64,000 bases of DNA, from the NCBI GenBank assembly GCA_900545005.1, contig UQXO01000004.1, positions 1 through 64,000 of the forward strand, given 5' to 3'. Shown piece after piece: positions 9,066 through 16,428 of the stretch. The notes beneath the pieces are model-generated. The model did no database searches. It worked only from the letters and a program-made list of their open reading frames with translations, and was not told the DNA's origin. Each line of letters starts with the position of its first letter. The first letter of the stretch is position 1. Source of the DNA: an uncultured Mycoplasmatota bacterium. GTDB taxonomy: Bacteria > Bacillota_I > Bacilli_A > RF39 > UBA660. The position numbers and the translations under genes are program-made.

Positions 9066-9272
9066 TAAATATTTTGGGAAGAGTAATAAATTTAATTCAA
9101 GTAGAGAGTTTGCGGCTGGTGAAAGCAAATTGAATTATTTTACGAAAAACAACCAAGCAAAGAATATTTCGTGTTATCGCGTTAAGATTAATTAAGGTAG
9201 AAAAAATTTCTATGAAGTAGGATGGCACCGCGTCAGATACGCTCCTACAGATGTAGAAATTTTTTCTTTTTT
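9066..9272 (+). ncRNA. T-box riboswitch leader, probably Asn-responsive
   Basis: A tRNA-sensing leader. The base of stem I pairs AAATATT+TTGG (9067-9077) with CCAA...AATATTT (9153-9169). The specifier loop shows AGAGTAAT opposite GAAAAACAA, and AAC at 9148-9150 is the best candidate specifier (Asn). The distal part has AGAGAG and GCTGGTGAAAGC. The T-box is AGGATGGCACCGCG (9219-9232), with antiterminator arms GTAGGA and TCCTAC around the TGG bulge that binds the tRNA CCA end. AGAAAAAATTTCTA (9199-9212) pairs perfectly with 9254-9267 and precedes a T run, forming the terminator. It controls aspS and asnS downstream. Confidence 0.93.
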
Positions 9273-9288
9273 AGAAAGTAGGAAAGAC

Positions 9289-10602
9289 ATGGAAAAATTA
9301 TATGTAAATGAATTAAGTAAACATTTGAATGAAAAAATAACATTTGAAGGTTTTGTTGATACTATTAGAGATAAAAAATGGGTAATGTTTGTTATTCTTA
9401 GAGATTCTAAAGGTAAAGTCCAAATGACTATTGAAAAGAGTGAAGAAAAGAATGCTAAGCTTTTAGAGATTATGAGTAATACCACCATTGATTCTGTTAT
9501 TAAAGTTAAAGGCTTATTGCAAGAAAATCAGGCTGTTAAACTAGGAGGAATGGAATTAATTCCCGAAACTATCGAGGTTTTAAGTAAAGCCGAAGCTCTG
9601 CCATTTGATTATAACAATTTAGAAGGTGTATCCCTTGATACGAGATTAGACTATCGCTTTCTAGATTTGAGAAATGAAAAGAATATGTTAGTGCGTCAAA
9701 TTGAATCTTGTATGGTAGGTGCAATGCGTGAATATTTATATAAAGAAGATTTTACGGAAATTCATACCCCTAAATTAATCGGGGCTGCCTCAGAATCAGG
9801 TAGTGAAGTCTTCGAGGTTAAATACTTTGATCGTAAGGCTTATCTTGCCCAGTCTCCACAGTTTTATAAACAAATGGCTATGGCCGCGGGAATGAGTAAA
9901 ATCTTTGAAGTAGCACCTGCTTTCCGAGCTGAAAACTCCAATACTAATCGCCATGCTACTGAGTTTACTTCTTTTGACTTAGAATTTAGTTATATTGATT
10001 CTTATGAAGATGTTATGGATATGGAAGAAAATCTTCTTATTGCGGGTTTAACTAAAGTTAAAGAACATTTTGGGGATAAGATTAAAGAAGTCTTTGGTAA
10101 GGAAGTAATTATTCCTACGAAACCATTTCCTAGAATTAAACTTCAAGATTTATATAATGAACTAAAAGAAAAGTATGGCTTTGTAATTCCTACCGAAGAT
10201 GTAGGAGACTTAAATGCTGAGGCTGAAAAATTAGCTTATAAGTATGCGATGGAAAAGTATAATAGTGAATTCTTATTTATTACAGATTATTCGAAGACCA
10301 AGAGAGCATTCTACCATATGCGTAAAAATGATATTCCTCAAGGTTACGATTTAATTTGGCGTGGCTCGGAGATTACAACTGGAGCCCAAAGAGAACATCG
10401 TTATGATATCTTAAAAGCTCAAGCTCAGGAAAAAGGTTTAGGCGAAGATGTTAAATTCTACTTAGAATTCTTCAAATACGGTTGTCCTCCTCATGGTGGC
10501 TTTGCCGTTGGCGTTGATCGTTTAACTATGCTTTTACTAGGACTTCCTTCAGTTAAAGAAACCCAATTCTTATTTAGAGGCCCTAACCGTTTAGAACCAT
10601 AA
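9289..10602 (+). CDS. aspS: Aspartyl-tRNA synthetase, archaeal-type
   Basis: A 437-residue AspRS. It has an N-terminal OB anticodon-binding domain (KITFEGFVDTIRDKK), then class II motifs DTRLDYRFLDLR, FRAENSNTNRHATEFTSFD and the C-terminal HGGFAVGVDRLTMLLLG. Bacterial AspRS is about 590 residues and has a GAD insertion; that insertion is absent here, so this is the archaeal/eukaryal-type enzyme (AspRS2) known in some Firmicutes. Such enzymes may charge only tRNA-Asp or both tRNA-Asp and tRNA-Asn; this cannot be decided by eye. It lies under a T-box and 16 bases before asnS; gatCAB is in the same window. Confidence 0.9.
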   Translation: MEKLYVNELSKHLNEKITFEGFVDTIRDKKWVMFVILRDSKGKVQMTIEKSEEKNAKLLEIMSNTTIDSVIKVKGLLQENQAVKLGGMELIPETIEVLSKAEALPFDYNNLEGVSLDTRLDYRFLDLRNEKNMLVRQIESCMVGAMREYLYKEDFTEIHTPKLIGAASESGSEVFEVKYFDRKAYLAQSPQFYKQMAMAAGMSKIFEVAPAFRAENSNTNRHATEFTSFDLEFSYIDSYEDVMDMEENLLIAGLTKVKEHFGDKIKEVFGKEVIIPTKPFPRIKLQDLYNELKEKYGFVIPTEDVGDLNAEAEKLAYKYAMEKYNSEFLFITDYSKTKRAFYHMRKNDIPQGYDLIWRGSEITTGAQREHRYDILKAQAQEKGLGEDVKFYLEFFKYGCPPHGGFAVGVDRLTMLLLGLPSVKETQFLFRGPNRLEP

Positions 10603-10618
10603 GAAAGGAAAGATAAAA

Positions 10619-11986
10619 ATGGATATTAAAGATATAACAAAAGACCTTATTGGAAAGGAAATTACCATTTGTGGATGGGTTAAAAATCATCGTAAACAAG
10701 CCACTTTTGGTTTTATTAATCTTTTTGATGGTACTTGTACAAATAGTTTACAAGTCGTATATGATAATACTTTAAAAGACTTTGAAGAAATAGGACGTAT
10801 TCATATTGGCTCTTCCATTAAAGTTATTGGTACCGTTAAGAAAAGTGAAGGTAAGGGTCAAGACCTTGATTTAGTAGCTAAAGATGTTATTTTACTTGGT
10901 GATTGTCCGGAAGATTATCCTATTCAACCTAAAAGACATACTTTGGAATACTTAAGAAGTGTTGCTTACTTAAGACCACGTACTAATACCTTTCAATCAG
11001 TATTTAGAATTAGAAGTGCCGCTGCTCAAAGTATTCATGAGTATTTCCGCAAACATAATTACCTTTATGTACATACGCCTTTAATTACTACCGCCGATTG
11101 TGAAGGCTCTGATCAAATGTTTAAGTTAACCACTTTTGACTTAAATAATATCCCTATGAAAGATGGGAAAGCTGATATGTCTAAAGACTTATTTGGGCGT
11201 ACTGCTTTCATTACTGGTAGTGGGCAACTTCATGGCGAAACTTTTGCTCATGCTTTTAAAAAAATTTATACTTTTGGACCTACTTTTAGAACGGAAAACT
11301 CTAATACGAAGACTCATGCTAATGAGTTTTGGATGATTGAACCGGAAATTTGTTTCTGTGACTTAGATGGTCTTATGGATATTGAAGAAGACTTCTTAAA
11401 ATATATCGTTAATTATATTTTAACTAACTGTCGTGAAGATGTAGAATTTCTTGATAAATTTGTTTCTAAAGGACTTAAAGAAAAGCTAGAGAAATTAGTA
11501 ACTAGTAAGTTTACTAGAATAGACCATAAAGATGTAATTGATATCTTAAAGAAAGCTCCGGTTAAGTGGGAGTTTACTCCGGAATATGGGGAAGATATTG
11601 CTAAAGAACATGAAAGATATATTACTGAATATTTTGGCGGCCCAGTCTTCATCAAAAACTGGCCTAAAGATATTAAAGCTTACTATATGAAAGTTAATAA
11701 TGATAACAAGACCGTAGCTGCTGTTGACTTAGAAGTACCAGGTTGTGGTGAATTGATGGGTGGTTCCCAAAGAGAAGAAAATTATGAAAAACTAATTAGT
11801 CGTATGAATGAATTTAATATCAATAGAGAAGATATTGAGTGGTATGTAAACTTAAGAAAATATGGTACTACCATTCATTCTGGTTTTGGTATGGGCTTTG
11901 AAAGATTGATTATGTATCTAACGGGAATGGAAAATATCCGTGATGTTATTCCTTATCCTCGTACTCCTGGTTCTTGCGAATATTAG
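10619..11986 (+). CDS. asnS: Asparaginyl-tRNA synthetase
   Basis: A 455-residue AsnRS. The OB fold (EITICGWVKNHRKQATFGFINL) is followed by the class II core: GSGQLHGETFAHAF, GPTFRTENSNTKTHANEFWMIEPE, and the C-terminal GFGMGFERLIMYLTGMENIRDVIPYPRTPG, which is characteristic of AsnRS. GAAAGGAAAG precedes the ATG 16 bases after aspS, so they form one operon under the T-box leader. The presence of AsnRS means the direct route to Asn-tRNA exists; GatCAB may therefore serve mainly Gln-tRNA. Confidence 0.96.
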   Translation: MDIKDITKDLIGKEITICGWVKNHRKQATFGFINLFDGTCTNSLQVVYDNTLKDFEEIGRIHIGSSIKVIGTVKKSEGKGQDLDLVAKDVILLGDCPEDYPIQPKRHTLEYLRSVAYLRPRTNTFQSVFRIRSAAAQSIHEYFRKHNYLYVHTPLITTADCEGSDQMFKLTTFDLNNIPMKDGKADMSKDLFGRTAFITGSGQLHGETFAHAFKKIYTFGPTFRTENSNTKTHANEFWMIEPEICFCDLDGLMDIEEDFLKYIVNYILTNCREDVEFLDKFVSKGLKEKLEKLVTSKFTRIDHKDVIDILKKAPVKWEFTPEYGEDIAKEHERYITEYFGGPVFIKNWPKDIKAYYMKVNNDNKTVAAVDLEVPGCGELMGGSQREENYEKLISRMNEFNINREDIEWYVNLRKYGTTIHSGFGMGFERLIMYLTGMENIRDVIPYPRTPGSCEY

Positions 11987-11993
11987 AATATTA

Positions 11994-12031
11994 AAAAAGA
12001 TTAGACTTTAAAGAAATGGTCTAATCTTTTT
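11994..12031. terminator. Bidirectional terminator between asnS and HIT gene
   Basis: AAAAAGATTAGAC (11994-12006) pairs perfectly with GTCTAATCTTTTT (12019-12031). The A run and T run on either side make it usable from both strands, serving the convergent asnS and HIT genes. Confidence 0.85.
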
Positions 12032-12036
12032 AAAAC

Positions 12037-12411
12037 TTACTTTATTGCATCTTTTAAGAGTTTGTAAGCTTGCTCTTGACTAATTGTACATGGTTTAACA
12101 TGAAAATTAGGTAGTAAATGCATATGATAATGCTTAATCGCTTGACTAGTCCCATAATTTACGCGAGTACTAATCGCTTTAGCCTTAGCTTTATCCATAA
12201 GAATAGGGATTAATTTCTTGGCTACCTCATTAATATGAAGTAAAGTTTCCTCATCAATCGTCATTAAATCTTCAAAGTGTTTCTTAGGAATAATAAGGGT
12301 ATGACAATCACTATCAGGATATAAATCTAGAATAGCAATAACTTTTTCATCTTCATATATCTTTTTACAAGGGACTTCTCCTTGTATCATTTTACAAAAT
12401 AAACATTCCAT
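12037..12411 (-). CDS. HIT family nucleotide hydrolase/transferase
   Basis: A 124-residue histidine triad protein, probably hydrolysing AMP-linked or dinucleotide phosphates. The catalytic triad HYHMHLLPNF is at about residues 93-102; CLFCKMIQGEVPC at the start is typical of Hit/YcfF (zinc-binding Cys pair retained), and DCHTLIIPKKH follows the usual H-x-L-I-I-P-K pattern. Slightly shorter than the 140-residue norm. GGAGG lies 7 bases before the ATG. Encoded against the main gene direction, ending at the shared terminator with asnS. Confidence 0.9.
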   Translation of the reverse strand: MECLFCKMIQGEVPCKKIYEDEKVIAILDLYPDSDCHTLIIPKKHFEDLMTIDEETLLHINEVAKKLIPILMDKAKAKAISTRVNYGTSQAIKHYHMHLLPNFHVKPCTISQEQAYKLLKDAIK

Positions 12412-12490
12412 AATTATGCCTCCATATTAAGTGTATCATTTTTTCTAAGAAAAATCATTATTCTGGCAACCTTTTATTATTTTTAAACCT

Positions 12491-12509
12491 AAAAAAGGGC
12501 TTGCAACCC
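12491..12509 (-). terminator. Terminator after cotE
   Basis: On the minus strand GGGTT-GCA-AGCCC forms a short hairpin followed by six T residues, directly after the cotE stop codon. Confidence 0.6.
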
Positions 12510-12510
12510 A

Positions 12511-13023
12511 TTATTTTAAGTAGTCAGTATCAACTTTATCTATTTCTTTTGAAACCTCTTCATCATCCGTAAGTTCAACATAATCATCATCTAATTCCTC
12601 AACTGGAACCTTTATCTTAGTATCCCCAACAATTTCTATACCTAGTTCTTTATTAATATTTAAATTGACAATACCATCTTTAATACTAACATCACTTACC
12701 GTCGGCTGTTGAATACTTTTTACTATAACCTCATTAGAGCTTGATACATCATCGACATTTAAACGCATCGTATCGGAATAATTAAATTTCTGAGTACTAA
12801 CTGCCGTCTTACTATCATTATCATAAGAATACCATACATTTACATCAAAACTTCCAGATACTAATACTTTGTTTCCGAGATTAGTGCCATTAAAAGTATG
12901 GTTAATAACCCAACAGCCTAAAATAGTATTAGGAACTTCCTCGGTTTCTAAAGTATATTTATTGGTACTATTTTTCTTTCCCTTAGCAATAACGGCCTTG
13001 GTAACAATTTCTTTATAATTCAT
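12511..13023 (-). CDS. cotE: CotE-like outer spore coat morphogenetic protein
   Basis: A 170-residue protein that follows Bacillus CotE closely in its ordered motifs: NYKEIVTKAVIAKGKK at the start, ILGCWVINHTF, then SGSFDVNVWYSY and KSIQQPTV, and a very acidic C-terminal tail (DDDYVELTDDEE) before the end. CotE organises the outer coat around the forespore. The ATG at 13023 is chosen because GAAGGGTGAT, the ribosome binding site, contains the in-frame GTG at 13032. It is a single gene with its own terminator. CotE is otherwise seen in spore-formers, so this is good evidence for a sporulation programme or its remnant. Confidence 0.88.
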   Translation of the reverse strand: MNYKEIVTKAVIAKGKKNSTNKYTLETEEVPNTILGCWVINHTFNGTNLGNKVLVSGSFDVNVWYSYDNDSKTAVSTQKFNYSDTMRLNVDDVSSSNEVIVKSIQQPTVSDVSIKDGIVNLNINKELGIEIVGDTKIKVPVEELDDDYVELTDDEEVSKEIDKVDTDYLK

Positions 13024-13110
13024 AAATATCACCCTTCTAAAATAATCTATGCTTATCTTGCTAATTAATGACTACTGGGTAATTAGTTTTGGAAAAAACC
13101 AGCTAATTCC

Positions 13111-13140
13111 TTGACAAGAAGAAGAAAAAAAGCGTATACT
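13111..13140 (+). promoter_or_regulatory. Promoter of the TPR gene pair
   Basis: TTGACA at 13111-13116 and TATACT at 13135-13140 with an 18-bp spacer, 29 bases before the first TPR gene. Confidence 0.75.
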
Positions 13141-13169
13141 AAATTCCTACTGCAAGATGGGAGATTATT

Positions 13170-14576
13170 ATGGAGACTACTTATTATTTAAAGAAAGCTA
13201 TTAACTTATATAAAAATAGAAATTATGAAGAAGCATTTTTACTATTTAAAAATATTATAAAAAGATATTATAAGTATTCAGATATTTCTAAGAGTGAGTA
13301 TTTAGAGAGTAATATGTATTTAGGAAAAATTATTCTAAGAGATAAGACTAAGACCATAGAAGATGCTACTAAATATTTTTATCCGGTCTTAAAAGAGGGA
13401 AGTGTTTATCAAAAAGAACAAGTTTATTTTGAATTAGCTACTAAGTATCGCCTAGATAAGATACCTCTTAAAGCTATTATTTTATATGAGACTTGTCTTT
13501 TAATGGTTCCTAGTGATACTTATGTTATGACTGATTTAGCTAATATGTATCTTAGTCGTAATTCTTTAGAAGAAGCTAGTAAGTATTTTCAAAAGATTCT
13601 AGAAGTTGCTTTTAATATGAAAGGAAAATTAAAAAGACAGATTGCTCTTAATACGGCTTATATTGGTTTAGCTAGAATTGCTGTTAAAAAAGATAATAAA
13701 AAAGAAGCATTAACGTATTTAGAACAAGTAAATCCTACGACTATTAGCGATTATGAACAACTAGAAATGGTCTATTCTTGTATTTATTTTCAAGAGGGGT
13801 TACTCGATGAGGCTCTAAATTTTTTAGAAACTAATGTTCATAGTAGAATTGATTATATTAAGTATCGTTCTTTAGCAAAATCAGGGATTATTTATGCTCT
13901 TAAAGATAATCATAAGACTTCTTTAGAGTATCTAAAAGATTCTTATGATCCTTATGATAATATTGCTCTAGGAGCCCTTTATCTTAAGACTAAAGAGTAT
14001 GATAAAGCTTGTAATAGTTATTTTTTAGCAGCAAGAATAGATCAAAATTATTTAGTTAAAGCTTTAGAGTGTGCTATGTATTTTGATGAGGTATTAGCGA
14101 TTAAGATAGTTAATAATCTTTTAGATACTAGTGTTCCTAAAGAAAAGTATTTCTCTATTATTTTGTATTTAAGTAAGAAATATAATATCTTCTTTACTGG
14201 TGTTAGTTATGAAGCCTTAAACTCTTATAATGAGGCTTTAATTAGTCCAAGTTTAGAAAAAGCTTTAGAAAATTTAAAAATAAGTAATAAGTTAAATCCA
14301 AATCTAGGGATTGCTACAATACTCATAGAAAGTACAGTTAAGATATTATTAAATACTAATGAAGTAAAAGCAACTAAAATAGACGGACCCATCACAGATA
14401 AATATTATCTTTATCTTCCTTTTATCGGGTGGAATCTAGAAGATTATTTAGTTGTAGAGACTCTTAAAAATACTAAAGAAGTAGTAAGAATTGATTTAGC
14501 TAAAGAATGTTTTTCTGAAGTTAAGACAAGTATGATTTTAAAGAAAGATAAGAATATTTCCAAAATATTTAAGTAG
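13170..14576 (+). CDS. TPR-repeat protein (first of two paralogues)
   Basis: A 468-residue protein made of tetratricopeptide-like helices: YKNRNYEEAFLLFKNI, DLANMYLSRNSLEEASKYFQKIL, AKKDNKKEALTYLEQV and EYDKACNSYFLAARID fit the 34-residue TPR pattern. No signal peptide or membrane segment is seen, so it is probably a cytoplasmic scaffold. After the repeats come KYNIFFTGVSYE and a C-terminal block (YLVVETLKNTKEVVRIDL) shared with the next gene. The two lie 9 bases apart and are tandem duplicates that have diverged. Role unknown. Confidence 0.8.
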   Translation: METTYYLKKAINLYKNRNYEEAFLLFKNIIKRYYKYSDISKSEYLESNMYLGKIILRDKTKTIEDATKYFYPVLKEGSVYQKEQVYFELATKYRLDKIPLKAIILYETCLLMVPSDTYVMTDLANMYLSRNSLEEASKYFQKILEVAFNMKGKLKRQIALNTAYIGLARIAVKKDNKKEALTYLEQVNPTTISDYEQLEMVYSCIYFQEGLLDEALNFLETNVHSRIDYIKYRSLAKSGIIYALKDNHKTSLEYLKDSYDPYDNIALGALYLKTKEYDKACNSYFLAARIDQNYLVKALECAMYFDEVLAIKIVNNLLDTSVPKEKYFSIILYLSKKYNIFFTGVSYEALNSYNEALISPSLEKALENLKISNKLNPNLGIATILIESTVKILLNTNEVKATKIDGPITDKYYLYLPFIGWNLEDYLVVETLKNTKEVVRIDLAKECFSEVKTSMILKKDKNISKIFK

Positions 14577-14585
14577 GTGAACATT

Positions 14586-15971
14586 ATGAAAAATGAAAAA
14601 TTAAGATTAGCCAGGGATTATTATTTTAATCATCAGTATCAAGAAGCTCTTAAAGAGTTTTTATATTGGTATCAAAAAGAAGAGGGTATTACTAAGATTG
14701 AAGCAGCTTTTTTTATTGGGAAAATTTATAGTATTTTAGATTATCCTTTAGAAGTTATAAATACTTATTATAATATTGTTTTAGAAAGTAAGATTCCTTT
14801 ATATACAGCTAGGGTTTATACGGAAGAAGGGTTTTATTATCGGAAGAGGGGAGAGTTTAAAGAAATGGCTAGACTATATGAGAAGGCTATTCATATTAAT
14901 CCCTATGATATTAAAGCTTTAACGGAGTTAGCACTTTATCATTTAACTAGTGGAAATTTAGAAAAAGCCGAAGAGTTATATGAGAATATCTTATTCGTTA
15001 ATAGAAAAACTTATGTTTTTGATAAGAAAGTTCGGAATGATAATATAGCCTTCATAGGACTTGCAATGATTATGATTAAGAAAAATGATTTAGCTAAAGC
15101 TAAAGAGTATTTAAGACAAGTAATAGAGCTTAATCCTAAAGATAAAGAGACTTTAAATAAGTGTTATGCTAATATAGCTTTCTTAGAAGAGGATTATAAT
15201 AAAGCTTTAATATTCTTAAGGAATAATACTTTAAGTAAGAATAATAAAGTAAGAATAGAGTCTTTAGAGAAGATGGGGATAATCTATGCTATTAAGGGTG
15301 ATTTTGAAGAAGCTATTAAGACTTTAGAAGTAGTTAGTATTGGGACTAATAAAAATCATTATGCTAATTATATCTTAGGATATATATATTATAAAGAACA
15401 CGATTATCTTAAAGGATATAAGGCTAATATGATAGCTAGTAGGGAGTATCCTAAGTGTTTAATATATGCTTTAAAGTGTGCAATGCATCTAGATATGAAT
15501 CTTACTCTTAAGACTGCTAATTTAGTAGTAGAAAATAGTGTTCTAGTAGCTAAGTATCGTCCTTATCTTATATATCTAAGTAAAAAGTATAATATTTTCT
15601 TTCCCGGATTAGATTATAATAATCTAATGAATAAAGAGATTCAATTATGTAAATATTCTTTAGAAGATTTAAGAAGAGATACTATAGATACTTGTGAATT
15701 AAATAATAATATATCTATAGATGAGCTAATTAACTATACTATTCCTAGTCTTATAGAAGATATGCCTCCTTATAGAAATGAATACTGTGATACTTATATA
15801 ATTTATTCTAAAGATATAGGAGTAAATGGTAAAGATTATATAATAGTTACTACTTATAAAGATTCTAAAGAGATAATTGATATTAAATTAAGTACTAAGA
15901 CTTCTCTAGATTACTATGAATCTTCTCATTCTCTTAGATATAAACCTTTAATTAGAAATTTATTTATATAA
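14586..15971 (+). CDS. TPR-repeat protein (second of two paralogues)
   Basis: A 461-residue paralogue of the preceding gene. It has TPR units such as YKRGEFKEMARLYEKAIHI-like repeats beginning near residue 80, SGNLEKAEELYENIL and KNDLAKAKEYLRQVIELNP, then KYNIFFPGLDYN and a C-terminal strand set with YIIVTTYKDSKEIIDIKL, matching the first copy. The ATG at 14586 follows TAGGTGAACATT; the GTG at 14577 lies inside that ribosome binding site. No membrane segment. It closes the two-gene operon. Confidence 0.78.
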   Translation: MKNEKLRLARDYYFNHQYQEALKEFLYWYQKEEGITKIEAAFFIGKIYSILDYPLEVINTYYNIVLESKIPLYTARVYTEEGFYYRKRGEFKEMARLYEKAIHINPYDIKALTELALYHLTSGNLEKAEELYENILFVNRKTYVFDKKVRNDNIAFIGLAMIMIKKNDLAKAKEYLRQVIELNPKDKETLNKCYANIAFLEEDYNKALIFLRNNTLSKNNKVRIESLEKMGIIYAIKGDFEEAIKTLEVVSIGTNKNHYANYILGYIYYKEHDYLKGYKANMIASREYPKCLIYALKCAMHLDMNLTLKTANLVVENSVLVAKYRPYLIYLSKKYNIFFPGLDYNNLMNKEIQLCKYSLEDLRRDTIDTCELNNNISIDELINYTIPSLIEDMPPYRNEYCDTYIIYSKDIGVNGKDYIIVTTYKDSKEIIDIKLSTKTSLDYYESSHSLRYKPLIRNLFI

Positions 15972-15974
15972 GAA

Positions 15975-16012
15975 TGACTTCTTTAGAATAGTATATTCTT
16001 TAGAAGTTTTTT
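15975..16012 (+). terminator. Terminator after the TPR pair
   Basis: ACTTCTTTAGAATA pairs with TATTCTTTAGAAGT, apart from two central mismatches, around a 3-nt loop, followed by seven T residues. Confidence 0.8.
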
Positions 16013-16066
16013 TCTCTTATGTATAAATTCTTTAGATATGGATATATTAGTTTAAAAGTATTATCT

Positions 16067-16358
16067 TTTCATAGAGTATGCAACTCTATGAAAGCTAATT
16101 TTCGGATATTATTTTTACCTTATATCTAAATGATATCATATCTTTAAGTCTTTTTAAAGGATATATTTAAAGAGAAATTATTTTTTTATAGTCAAAATTA
16201 TAGTCAAGTTAAATCTTCTTAATCATAGGTGAATACTAAGTTTGTAAAGAGTTATTCTAATCAGAATAATAAATCTATTCTAGTCAAAATTATAGTCAAA
16301 ATAAGGCTTAAGTCCAGTATTCACCTACATATTTCATAGAGTTGCATACTCTAGGAAT
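16067..16358. repeat. Nested inverted and direct repeats upstream of variable protein
   Basis: Two 27-nt copies face each other: TTTCATAGAGT-ATGCA-ACTCTATGAAA at 16067-16093 and its reverse complement (25 of 27) at 16332-16358; each can also fold as an 11-bp hairpin. Inside them, TAGGTGAATACT (16226-16237) is repeated inverted at 16316-16327, and TAGTCAAAATTATAGTCAA occurs twice in direct orientation (16189-16207 and 16281-16299). There is no gene in the 457 bases between the TPR pair and the variable protein. It may be an invertible promoter, a MITE-like element or a regulator-binding array. Confidence 0.85.
16242..16270 (+). promoter_or_regulatory. Candidate promoter inside the repeat module
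   Basis: TTGTAA (16242-16247), 17-bp spacer, AATAAT (16265-16270), pointing at the variable-protein gene. TTATTCT-AATC-AGAATAA (16252-16269) is a perfect palindrome overlapping the spacer and -10, so a repressor could sit there. Not proven active. Confidence 0.4.
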
Positions 16359-16428
16359 ACAAAATTAGGGATATGTATATTATTTTTAATCTTGGCTAGG
16401 CTATAAGCATCGCAAATTATAGCTAGAA

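Noticed and set aside
16189..16299. CRISPR-like spaced direct repeats
   Set aside because: Only two copies of a 19-nt AT-rich repeat, no regular spacers and no cas genes nearby.
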